Shown one piece after another: positions 17,111 to 24,759 of a stretch of DNA of 26,973 nt. The stretch covers positions 1 through 26,973 of the forward strand of contig JAVYJS010000015.1 in the NCBI GenBank assembly GCA_032378655.1. Direction: 5' to 3'. The DNA is from Arsenophonus melophagi (lineage in GTDB: Bacteria > Pseudomonadota > Gammaproteobacteria > Enterobacterales > Enterobacteriaceae). Position 1 is the stretch's first letter; every line of letters begins with the position of its first letter. The position numbers and the translations under genes were made by a program. The notes under the pieces were generated by a model, which worked only from the letters and a program-made list of their open reading frames with translations, did not search any database and was not told where the DNA came from.

Positions 17111-17713
17111 ATGAGTCATGGGTTAATTTTTGCGTTATTTACTTTTTTGTTTATTGTGACGATTACTCCAGGTCAAAATAATTTATTATTTACGTCATCG
17201 GGGGCTCAATATGGTTTGAGGCGTTCGATACCTTTAATGTTTGGTGTAATATTAGGTATCCAAAGTATTCTATTGATTTCAGCTGGAGGACTTGCTGTTG
17301 TTTTGTTGGTTTCACCAGTCTTACAAATTATGATGAAACTCATTGGAAGTTTGTATTTATTATGGCTTGCTTGGAAGCTTGCCACATCTTATCATGTGCA
17401 ACTTAATACCGATTCTCAAGTTGCTAAATCCATTAAATGGTATCAAGTGAGTTTATTACAATTTTTAAACCCAAAGGCATGGATGATGGGATTAGGAGCA
17501 GTGAGTAGTTATAGTGTACCTGATAACTATGTTAGCTCAATTTTGATTATAAGTTTTGTTATGTTTATCGTCAATGTAATCGGTGGTTTCATTTGGATTG
17601 GCTTTGGTACATTGATTGGTGTTCTACTTCGCGGTAGAAATGCCTGGTTTATTTTTAATATTACAATGAGTATTTTTACTCTTACTTGTATTCCTTTTAT
17701 TTGGTTGCATTAA
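17111..17713 (+). CDS. LysE/RhtB-family amino-acid exporter
   Basis: A 200-aa integral membrane protein of the LysE superfamily (LysE/RhtB/ArgO-type exporters, usually about 200 aa and six hydrophobic segments). Hydrophobic stretches lie at about 4-18, 41-67, 69-91, 113-133, 141-171 and 178-198. The family signature after the first segment, normally TPGPNN, reads TPGQNN (19-24). The second conserved loop, QFLNPKAWMMGLGA (117-130), is intact. The ATG has AAGGGA about 8 nt upstream. The substrate is unknown: RhtB-type members export threonine, homoserine, cysteine/O-acetylserine or basic amino acids. It is isolated between spacers of 2.8 and 4.8 kb, so its intact frame implies selection. A role in passing amino acids to a host is an inference. 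Confidence 0.9.
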   Translation: MSHGLIFALFTFLFIVTITPGQNNLLFTSSGAQYGLRRSIPLMFGVILGIQSILLISAGGLAVVLLVSPVLQIMMKLIGSLYLLWLAWKLATSYHVQLNTDSQVAKSIKWYQVSLLQFLNPKAWMMGLGAVSSYSVPDNYVSSILIISFVMFIVNVIGGFIWIGFGTLIGVLLRGRNAWFIFNITMSIFTLTCIPFIWLH

Positions 17714-18108
17714 TAGTAGTGAGTCATTCATGAATATAGATTGGATATAGATTATAGATCAGTATACTTGGAAAGTAGTAGTTTTAAATTTCATTCATGG
17801 AATTTTAATTAATCAAAATTGGTCAATAGAAAATTAATGTAATCATTATACATAGATTATCTTCAAGCAGCAGATATTCAGTTACTACATGAATATGGTA
17901 CTTTAATACTAAATATTAAAGGTATGTTAATGCCTACTAAGTTTATTACTCAACACAGTCATTGCCAGTATTGAGAAATAGGATTAAATCCTTGTATCTT
18001 TATTAATAATACCCATTAATGAAATATTAATAGATAATAACACTGCAATCAAAAATTGAGATGCTTTTAGCAATCCATAAAAACGTAAATCAAGAATCAA
18101 GTTTTATC

Positions 18109-18126
18109 TCCTCTCTGAGGAGAGGA
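18109..18126. repeat. GC-rich hairpin, 7-bp arms
   Basis: tcctctc, tgag, gagagga. Short but stable, standing out from the AT-rich surroundings. Confidence 0.6.
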
Positions 18127-18256
18127 CGAACAAATAAATGGTTTTTATCGTGATAATTACTTATCACTTTTAATAAGAACATAAGTACACAATATTGTGA
18201 ATGTGTTTGAGTGAATTTTATTAACTTATTATATTTCATATATACTCAATGTATTT

Positions 18257-18284
18257 TACTACTAACGACAGTTAGTAGTATTTT
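18257..18284 (+). terminator. terminator-like hairpin
   Basis: tactactaac, gaca, gttagtagta (10-bp stem at 18257-18280) followed by tttta. It lies 540 bp beyond the exporter gene, so it may be a leftover of a lost gene. Confidence 0.45.
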
Positions 18285-18400
18285 ATCCTGTATGTCCTTG
18301 CTTGTTTTCCTTTTTAAACGGTGATTGATAGTTGGAATATATTTAAAAGGCAGTATGAACATTATTATTTCGTTTCATTATTATTTGGAATGTACTATAA

Positions 18401-18438
18401 TATCTATTAATACAGTTAATGGATATTATTAATAGATA
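18401..18438. repeat. inverted repeat, 12-bp arms, 14-nt loop
   Basis: tatctattaata (18401-18412) pairs with tattaatagata (18427-18438). A/T-rich, so partly expected from composition. Confidence 0.6.
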
Positions 18439-18616
18439 CTTATTAAAAGTATTGGTAACAAATCTGAATGATTGAGCTCAGCAGTTGCTGCTCGCACTAC
18501 AACAATACACGCAGAAAGTTATTGTTTATTACTTTTCCAAAACACATGGAAAACCTGATTTATTTATAATAAATACCTGTATATTTATAAATAAAAATTA
18601 ATAATAAATATTAAAA

Positions 18617-18666
18617 CTCCATCCTCAAAAATGAGTTTTGCTTAATTCTGTTGATTAAGCATGGAG
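18617..18666. repeat. possible three-way-junction fold
   Basis: Outer stem ctccat/atggag (18617-18622, 18661-18666) encloses two hairpins: ctca-aaaa-tgag and tgcttaat-tctgttg-attaagca (the latter shares A18661 with the outer stem). Stems are short, so chance cannot be excluded. Confidence 0.35.
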
Positions 18667-18697
18667 CATATGGAAGAAGATTATTATTGAATTACAT

Positions 18698-19010
18698 TTA
18701 CATACCAGAAATACTAGAAATACCAACTTTTATTATATTTTCTGATTTTTCTGAACTATCCATTCTATTTTAACTTTCTATTCATTTTACTGTTTTAGGT
18801 AATTATTAATTACTAGATTTATGATGATGGGTGTCAATATTATTTTTACTCTTTTCTAATCGATTTTTTATATTATCGAAATTCTGATTTATGATTAATG
18901 CTAGTTTTAATGCTTCTTATCTTTCAGTCATTGCATGCCCTGTTAACATCGTATCTTAATAAGTATTCTTGACGAATTTTTGGTGTGATTGTTTTATTCT
19001 TTTTCATTAA
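18698..19010 (-). pseudogene. relic of an unidentified protein gene
   Basis: On the minus strand, 18931 down to 18806 reads MTER, stop, EALKLALIINQNFDNIKNRL and on to HHHKSSN, stop. Just upstream, in another frame, the sequence reads TPKIRQEYLLRYD, and a one-base frame change joins the two through MLTGHA. A further short frame downstream (18763-18698) reads MDSSEKSENIIKVGISS. The amino-acid mix, amphipathic pattern and single stop/frameshift are typical of a young pseudogene, unlike the random frames around it. I do not recognise the family. An alternative is chance. Confidence 0.4.
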
Positions 19011-19076
19011 CTATTTTGTTAACTCTTCAAATTACTATTAAAGGTTAATGCTGATGGTACAAGCTGATTTTGATAA

Positions 19077-19103
19077 AAAACAAGCAAACTTGTTTTGTTC
19101 TTC
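19077..19103 (+). terminator. weak terminator-like hairpin
   Basis: aaaacaag, caaa, cttgtttt (8-bp stem at 19077-19096), then a T-rich tail gttcttctt. A/T content is high and no gene precedes it on this strand, so the call is weak. Confidence 0.3.
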
Positions 19104-19567
19104 TTAATAAAAGATCAAGAGCATGAGAAAAACAATTCATTTATTATTAAATGCAATAATAATTATTTTTATATTTATAGTATATCTAAACCTACTAAAG
19201 GGGTAAGAAGGGGTAAGTAGGTTCATGAAATATGAGAAGATTAAATGATAAATAAAAACTTATATTAAATTAAATCATATTATTCATCCTCAGCAAAAGC
19301 ACTAATAAGTTCTTCTATTGGTAATTAGAAAAACTTAAGTTCTAAGATAAGCTAAGGGTAAAAGTGTGCATAGCCTTAGTCTTGACGAATTAAGATGACC
19401 ATGTTATTGACCTAACATTTCGATCATCATTTTGTCATGTTTGGTTGTAATGCTTTTCTCTAGAAAAGAGAATGCATAGTTATACAAGAAGTCATAACTA
19501 CTCTTAATCACATATTCAAGAATAGATTTTTAGGCTTTGTATTTTTGTTACTTGAACCAAGTGATGG

Positions 19568-19605
19568 ATCGAGTTTACAGTAATAATGCTTACTTTAAAC
19601 TCGAT
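19568..19605. repeat. inverted repeat, 10-bp outer plus 5-bp inner stem
   Basis: atcgagttta / taaactcgat (19568-19577, 19596-19605), then one mismatch, then agtaa / ttact, loop taatgc. Confidence 0.75.
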
Positions 19606-19806
19606 TGTTCTTAACGAAGAATAGAATTTAAGATAATTTCTGATTAACTCTATTTTCTGTCCTTATTTGACAGATACTGTAGTATAGTTTAATCATACTA
19701 AAGTGCTTGCTTATTGTTTTTGTTTTCGTAGTAAGAAAATGTAATTGTATCACTGTATTTTGATAATACTTTAAATTATTTGTAATGTTAAATGAAATCA
19801 TAAACG

Positions 19807-19828
19807 TCTTTAGCATAGATGCTAAAGA
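19807..19828. repeat. near-perfect palindrome, 10-bp arms, 2-nt centre
   Basis: tctttagcat, ag, atgctaaaga. Confidence 0.7.
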
Positions 19829-19979
19829 AACTTGTGTTCTGTTCACTTGTCGAGTAATTCATTATATAGCTAAAAATACAATTATTATTGATTCAGATTA
19901 TGAACCTGTTGAATTTCAATCGAATAAGATAAGTATAGAATGTATTCGGAACTTAAGACTTGCTCATTGCTTCATTTAT

Positions 19980-20016
19980 ATAGAAGTGCTCATAACTGTA
20001 TTATGAGCACTTCTAT
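19980..20016. repeat. perfect inverted repeat, 16-bp arms, 5-nt loop
   Basis: Arms 19980-19995 and 20001-20016 (atagaagtgctcataa and its complement) flank ctgta. Confidence 0.9.
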
Positions 20017-20568
20017 GAAAGAAAGTTACTTTTCAATGAAAATATTATGTTTCTGTATTCACTTATTTCTAGATTAAACATTTTCATTCTTCGAAATAAT
20101 TAAAAGAACATTCCCCCGCAATGTATTTTTGAAATAAATAACTACCAGAAAATATTGATGCTTGAAGCAGTATAAGGTAGCGTATCCATATACTGATTAC
20201 AAAAGTTTCTCATTCCCTGAATTAACAGGGTATTTGATTTACTGCTTTAATGCAGTATATGCAGTGTTTTTCGGTAATAATTAATATATAAATAAAAAGT
20301 CAATTGAGCACACTAAGGAGCATATTCTTATCTTGAATCTATAAGAACATGGAGATTATGAATCTATAGAATAATGTATTTTATTCTGCTCTATGCTATC
20401 TTTCTCCTGAAAGAGAGCATGCTTTTCCTGTGTTTACACCATTAAACCATGGAATTAATATATCTATGCAGTTTTATTTTTGCTTTAGCATGTGTAATCA
20501 GGTTATAACAATGTCGATAAAGTTATGTATTTCAATGTATCGCACGTTCTTATATATTGTGTTTTAAT

Positions 20569-20627
20569 TATCTCTGATATTTAACTCAGTAATGTTAACA
20601 ACATTACTGAGTTAAATATCAGAGATA
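20569..20627. repeat. perfect inverted repeat, 28-bp arms, 3-nt loop
   Basis: Arms 20569-20596 and 20600-20627 (outer tatctctgatattt / aaatatcagagata) flank aac. These are the longest arms found in the window, with no T-tract and no adjacent gene. Confidence 0.94.
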
Positions 20628-20880
20628 CAGTGATTACAAAAGGCAGAATCAGTTATTGGGTTTACTTATGCTGGTTTTATTTTTTTTTAAAACAATCGAT
20701 GTTTAAATCTTTATAAATAGTACAACTAACTATTGCATATATTTTAGCTTAGCAATCGTAAAAATGCGGTGTTTGAAGACACGCTTAAGGTACATTGAGT
20801 TATATCTGAGAATGTATTTTCTAGCTAAAATGAAAGTCGCGAGGCATTTTAAAAACCATTTTATTGCATATATCGATCAG

Positions 20881-20908
20881 AAAGTGATTGCCTTAAAGTG
20901 ATTGCCTT
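20881..20908 (+). repeat. 14-bp tandem duplication
   Basis: aaagtgattgcctt occurs twice head to tail (20881-20894, 20895-20908), perfectly. Confidence 0.9.
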
Positions 20909-21605
20909 GAGGATTGTGATGAGCTTGTTCATTACTGTGCGATTTATTGATGACTCACCAGATTAGATTTAGATTATGATAATATTTTGACAATGTCAGT
21001 ACAATTCATACAGTAAAATTACTATGCTGCTAAAGCATATTATTATGCTGACAATCTATAATTATTGCAATCGACATGTTGTATATAAGAATATTATATA
21101 AATCTATTTATATATCCTTATCAAGGAAGATAGAGGATAGAGAAAAATATTGCTTTATGATAGATTTTACAAGATTTTAAAAAAATTTTTTAATGTAGCA
21201 GTATTTTGAGCATTGATCAATAAACTAAAATCTAAAAACACACGGAAAGCTTAAAGAATAATTTTTAATAGAAAAAATACAATAATAACGAGAACAACAG
21301 AAAATGTTGATGAATATAAAATTAATTAACGTACATAGTGGATTGTTATAATCCGTTAAAGATTCGTTTGGTGTTATGTGTTCTCAGTGCAAAACTAAGG
21401 ATATACTGGATTCTTAGAAAAAGAATGCATTCAAAGACGCTTGAAATAGTTTTTATGATAAACAGTCCCCATCATTAGATGGATCTAAGTTCCTTTAACA
21501 AATAACAAAGGAAACAAAGGAAAGGACGGTAAATAGATCTGAGTACATTAGAATAGGTATTTTCAATATACTAAATAAATATTTACTGCTAAGATTGCAG
21601 ACTAC

Positions 21606-21633
21606 ACCATCTCTTTAATTATACAGAGATGGT
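21606..21633. repeat. inverted repeat, 9-bp arms
   Basis: accatctct / agagatggt around a 10-nt A/T-rich loop. Confidence 0.65.
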
Positions 21634-21863
21634 TAATAGATTAGTTAATGATTTATGTGCCAGTACGCAAATTGATTATGTGTATGATCGTGATTCTTTA
21701 ATTGTAAATATAGAAAATAACTTGTAGTACATAGCATCTGCAAACATCTTGATGTTAAGTTTAGCTGATAACGCTTATGCTCAGTATAATAAGCATTTAG
21801 TATAACCCATACTCAATGTGTCGGTGAGCATTGATGAATTATAAATTAATATGTATTGATTAG

Positions 21864-21901
21864 CTAAAACTGTGCTAATACTAGTACTAGCACAGTTTTA
21901 G
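21864..21901. repeat. inverted repeat, 14-bp arms plus inner 3-bp stem
   Basis: ctaaaactgtgcta (21864-21877) pairs with tagcacagttttag (21888-21901); after one mismatch, tac/gta pair again. Confidence 0.88.
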
Positions 21902-22336
21902 TAGAAATGATAATCATGAAAATAATGAGGTGTGTATTATCAAATAAATAGGATGAAAATAAAATAATGGCTTGCTGATTAATAGTCTAACGTTGGTTTT
22001 GTAGTTAATGATCAGGCATTTAGATTAAAAAGTTAATAGCAGCAATAAACATATTAAGTATAAGATTAGTCCCTCTAATTAATTATTTACGTAATTATTT
22101 TTTTACATATGTTTCATGTTATAAAACAACTATTTTTGTTTATTGAACAACCTATTGTTTGTTGATTAAAAAGTTTATTGGAGGCTTGCATAGTAATTCA
22201 ATGAAGTGAAATTGCTATTCAAGCGATATTTTTAGTTCGGTTTATTAGTTTCCTATTGTGTTAATGATCTTTTGTTAAACCTATATTAGAATACGCAATA
22301 GAGGAAATGCATGTTGCTTGTGATATTTAACATAAT

Positions 22337-22370
22337 AAAAACAAAGTACATGGAAAAACAAAGTACATGG
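22337..22370 (+). repeat. 17-bp tandem duplication upstream of tusD
   Basis: aaaaacaaagtacatgg occurs twice head to tail (22337-22353, 22354-22370), perfectly, 120 nt before tusD. Confidence 0.92.
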
Positions 22371-22489
22371 AATTTGTATAAATGCAATTTTTACATTCAA
22401 AATATCAATATCATCCTGCTGATCTTAGAAGATTTCTTAACAGAATATTTAAGTGTATATTCAACCTGTTAAAGATAGTGAGTACATAA

Positions 22490-22903
22490 ATGTGTGATGC
22501 GCTTTTTAAAAAGTCTTTGACTTATTGCTTATTAGTGACAGGTCCTGCTTATGGAACTCAGAAAGCTATCAGTGCGTGGAGATTCGCAAATGCTTTAATT
22601 ACAGAAGAACATATATTAAAAACCGTTTTTTTTTATAGAGAAGGTGTATATAACGGTAATCAATTGCTTTCACCGGCCAGCGATGAATTTAATTTACTTA
22701 TTAGTTGGAAAACCTTGGCACAGCAAACAGGATGTCAATTACATATTTGTATTGCCGCTGCTTTACGACGTGGCATTATCGATGAAACTGAGGCGCAAAA
22801 TAACGACTTACCTTTTGCTAATTTAGATAAAGATTTTACATTAAGTGGGTTAGGTACCTTGGCACAGGCTATGATTTTTTGTGATCGCACAGTCCAGTTT
22901 TAA
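22490..22903 (+). CDS. tusD: sulfurtransferase complex subunit TusD
   Basis: TusD is the catalytic subunit of the TusBCD hexamer, which takes persulfide sulfur from TusA and passes it to TusE for MnmA-dependent 2-thiolation of U34 in tRNAs for Lys, Glu and Gln. The frame gives 137 aa. Key Cys87 lies in LHICIAAALRRG and equals Cys78 of E. coli TusD (128 aa). VTGPAYGTQ, FFYREGVYNGNQL, SPASDEF and the C-terminal CDRTVQF are conserved. The ATG at 22490 adds nine residues relative to E. coli; an in-frame TTG at 22517 would match the usual length but has no Shine-Dalgarno, so the true start is uncertain. tusC and tusB follow, as in E. coli. Confidence 0.95.
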   Translation: MCDALFKKSLTYCLLVTGPAYGTQKAISAWRFANALITEEHILKTVFFYREGVYNGNQLLSPASDEFNLLISWKTLAQQTGCQLHICIAAALRRGIIDETEAQNNDLPFANLDKDFTLSGLGTLAQAMIFCDRTVQF

Positions 22904-22910
22904 TATGAAT

Positions 22911-23270
22911 ATGAAAAAAATAGCTTTTTTATTTATGACAATACCCCATGGAACTTCAAGTGGTCGTGAAGGGCTGGATGCCTTACTGGCAACTTCTTTA
23001 TTCACTGAAAGAATTGGTGTTTTTTTTATTTCTGATGGTGTTTGTCAGTTATTGGACAAACAGAATCCTAATAAACTCTTTGCACGTAATTATATTGCAA
23101 CCTATAAATTACTACCATTATATGGTATTCATGACCTCTTTATCTGTAAAGAGGACCTTAAAGCAAGAGGTTTTTCTTCTAGTTGTTGCTTTATTCTACC
23201 AGCAACAGTTATTTCTGCTGATAAGCTTAGATCTCACCTAGATGATTATGAGGTAATTCTGACTTTTTAG
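22911..23270 (+). CDS. tusC: sulfurtransferase complex subunit TusC
   Basis: TusC is a structural subunit of the TusBCD sulfur-relay complex. Starting at the ATG at 22911 the protein has 119 aa, the E. coli length, and begins MKKIAFLFMTIPHGTSSGREGLDALLATS, nearly the E. coli N-terminus. FFISDGVCQLL, NYIATYKLLPLYGI and the end DDYEVILTF are also conserved. Upstream in-frame starts exist at 22905 (ATG) and 22881 (overlapping tusD), but the 22911 start matches family length. The gene begins 7 nt after the tusD stop, implying translational coupling; no strong Shine-Dalgarno is seen. Confidence 0.95.
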   Translation: MKKIAFLFMTIPHGTSSGREGLDALLATSLFTERIGVFFISDGVCQLLDKQNPNKLFARNYIATYKLLPLYGIHDLFICKEDLKARGFSSSCCFILPATVISADKLRSHLDDYEVILTF

Positions 23271-23302
23271 TTCAGAATATGTTTAGTTAATAGAAGAGTA
23301 AC

Positions 23303-23608
23303 ATGCTATATACCATTTCTGCTTCTCCGTATTATAGTGACTTTAATGCATTAATTAACTTAGTCACTAATCTAGATGAAGTCCTGTTAATTCAGGATGC
23401 TGTTTTAATAGCACATAAAATAGCATGGAACAATAAAGATAATAATTATTTAATACAATTAAGGGAGAAAGGGGTTTATGTTTTTGCTTTACAAGATGAT
23501 ATAGAAGCCAGGGGGCTTATGCCATATGTCTCATCTTATGTCCAACAGATATCTTATATTGATTTTGTACAATTAACGGTAAAACATCTGCAATATTGTT
23601 CTTGGTAA
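23303..23608 (+). CDS. tusB: sulfurtransferase complex subunit TusB
   Basis: TusB is the third TusBCD subunit. The 101-aa product (E. coli 95) begins MLYTISASPYYSDFNAL like MLHTLHRSPWLTDFAAL, keeps LLIQDAVL and DDIEARGL, and ends IDFVQLTVKHLQYCSW like TDFVRLTVKHPSQMAW. It is about six residues longer in the middle (near IAWNNKDNN). AAGAG precedes the ATG; the gap to tusC is 32 bp. rpsL follows 134 bp later, as in E. coli where tusDCB precede the str operon. Confidence 0.95.
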   Translation: MLYTISASPYYSDFNALINLVTNLDEVLLIQDAVLIAHKIAWNNKDNNYLIQLREKGVYVFALQDDIEARGLMPYVSSYVQQISYIDFVQLTVKHLQYCSW

Positions 23609-23706
23609 CTGATGATCCTTTGCATATGTATATTGCTTGACACCTGATTCTCTCCGCAATAAAATTTTTCGTCTTCGTATTTTATTACGATGATAAATAA
23701 AAAATT

Positions 23707-23725
23707 CTCTGCTTAAGAAGCAGAG
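23707..23725 (+). promoter_or_regulatory. rpsL leader hairpin
   Basis: ctctgctt, aag, aagcagag forms an 8-bp stem that ends 17 nt before the rpsL ATG and just before its AGGAG Shine-Dalgarno (23730-23734). A role in translation or mRNA stability is possible; no T-tract follows, so termination is unlikely. Confidence 0.6.
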
Positions 23726-23742
23726 CACTAGGAGCATTGTGA

Positions 23743-24117
23743 ATGGCAACAATTAATCAGCTTGTTCGAAAACCGCGTATCTCAAAAGTTGTGAAAAGTA
23801 ACGTTCCAGCACTGGACGCTTGTCCACAAAAACGCGGTGTATGTACTCGCGTTTATACAACTACCCCTAAAAAACCTAATTCAGCACTGCGTAAAGTATG
23901 CCGTGTTCGTTTGACCAATGGTTATGAGGTGTCTTCTTATATTGGTGGTGAAGGGCATAATTTGCAGGAACATTCAGTAATTTTAATTCGTGGTGGTCGT
24001 GTAAAAGATTTACCGGGTGTACGATATCATACTGTTCGTGGAGCACTTGACTGTTTTGGTGTAAAAGATCGTAAAAAAGGGCGTTCTAAATACGGCACTA
24101 AAAAGCCTAAGGCTTAA
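23743..24117 (+). CDS. rpsL: 30S ribosomal protein S12
   Basis: S12 sits at the 30S-50S interface beside the decoding centre and controls tRNA selection accuracy. The 124-aa product has the E. coli length. TTTPKKPNSALRKV (39-52) and RGGRVKDLPGVRYH (83-96) are intact; lysines where streptomycin-resistance substitutions occur in other bacteria are wild type, and Asp89, the methylthiolation site, is present. The only obvious oddity is ALDCFGVKD where E. coli has ALDCSGVKD. First gene of the str operon (rpsL-rpsG-fusA-tuf), preceded by AGGAG. Confidence 0.99.
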   Translation: MATINQLVRKPRISKVVKSNVPALDACPQKRGVCTRVYTTTPKKPNSALRKVCRVRLTNGYEVSSYIGGEGHNLQEHSVILIRGGRVKDLPGVRYHTVRGALDCFGVKDRKKGRSKYGTKKPKA

Positions 24118-24213
24118 TGGTTTTCGCTGAAAAAGCTAAACATTTATTTTTTTTGATACCAAAGTAAACCTATATAGTTTTGATAACCCTTCACTTAACA
24201 ATGGAGTATATTA
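24118..24213 (+). promoter_or_regulatory. S12-S7 intercistronic region (possible S7 feedback site)
   Basis: The spacer is 96 nt, essentially the length of the E. coli S12-S7 spacer where S7 binds the mRNA to repress its own translation (known from E. coli). The sequence is AT-rich, has a run of eight T, and ends with a GGAG Shine-Dalgarno. Conservation of the S7-binding fold could not be shown by eye. Confidence 0.35.
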
Positions 24214-24684
24214 ATGCCGCGTCGCCGTGTAATTGGTCAACGTAAAATTTTACCAGACCCAAAGTTTGGGTCAGAATTGTTGGCTAAATTTATTAATATT
24301 TTGATGGTAGATGGTAAAAAATCTATTGCAGAAGCAATAGTATATAATGCGCTTAATGTCCTGGCTCAACGAGCTAGGAGAGATCATTTAGCGGCCTTTG
24401 AAATAGCCCTAGGCAATGTTCGTCCAACCGTAGAAGTAAAATCGCGTCGTGTTGGAGGTTCTACTTACCAGATTCCTGTTGAAGTACGCCCTGTTCGGCG
24501 TAATACATTGGCAATGCGTTGGCTTGTTGAAGCTGCTCGTAAACGCAATGATAAATCAATGGCTTTGCGCTTAGCAAGCGAATTATCTGATGCAGCTGAA
24601 AATAAAGGTACTGCCGTTAAAAAACGTGAAGATGTTCATCGTATGGCAGAAGCTAATAAGGCGTTTGCTCACTATCGTTGGTAG
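24214..24684 (+). CDS. rpsG: 30S ribosomal protein S7
   Basis: S7 binds the 3' major domain of 16S rRNA, nucleates 30S head assembly and lies near the E-site tRNA. The 156-aa product begins MPRRRVIGQRKILPDPKFGSELLAKF and ends HYRW, the usual 156-residue form rather than the longer E. coli K-12 variant. GGSTYQIPVEVRP and AMRWLVEAARKRNDKSM are intact. GGAG precedes the ATG. In E. coli S7 is the autogenous repressor of the operon. fusA follows after 75 bp. Confidence 0.99.
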   Translation: MPRRRVIGQRKILPDPKFGSELLAKFINILMVDGKKSIAEAIVYNALNVLAQRARRDHLAAFEIALGNVRPTVEVKSRRVGGSTYQIPVEVRPVRRNTLAMRWLVEAARKRNDKSMALRLASELSDAAENKGTAVKKREDVHRMAEANKAFAHYRW

Positions 24685-24759
24685 CTTTCACTAGTTATGT
24701 TTCGTAAAGGCAACATGCCGCGTCCCTGTACGAATTCAATATTCATGAGAGAGGAAAAA

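Larger units (their letters stand above)
17714..22489. other. 4.8-kb gene desert
   Basis: The longest spacer. Short frames exist but only the minus-strand relic at 18698-19010 reads like protein. A 26-codon stretch (21728-21805, ...LSLADNAYAQ...) resembles the end of a signal peptide but cannot be assigned. Inverted repeats (arms up to 28 bp) and tandem duplications are listed separately; minor hairpins also occur at 17901-17921 and 20393-20420. In E. coli yheO and fkpA precede tusD, but I could not recognise either. Confidence 0.65.

Noticed and set aside
19628..20006. Overlapping short open frames of 72 and 73 codons on opposite strands
   Set aside because: No Shine-Dalgarno, no recognisable motif, and an inverted repeat with 16-bp arms begins inside the end of one frame; AT-rich spacers give such frames by chance.
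21173..21192. A/T-only palindrome ttaaaaaaattttttaa
   Set aside because: Such runs are expected in DNA of this composition and have no stable stem.
21728..21805. 26-codon stretch resembling the end of a signal peptide (LSLADNAYAQ)
   Set aside because: No start codon with a positively charged N-region and no mature protein follows; could not be matched to FkpA or an outer-membrane protein.
22381..22488. 35-codon frame ending directly before the tusD start (MQFLHSKYQYHPADLRRF...)
   Set aside because: No Shine-Dalgarno and no similarity to YheO, FkpA or SlyX that I could recognise; too short to call.
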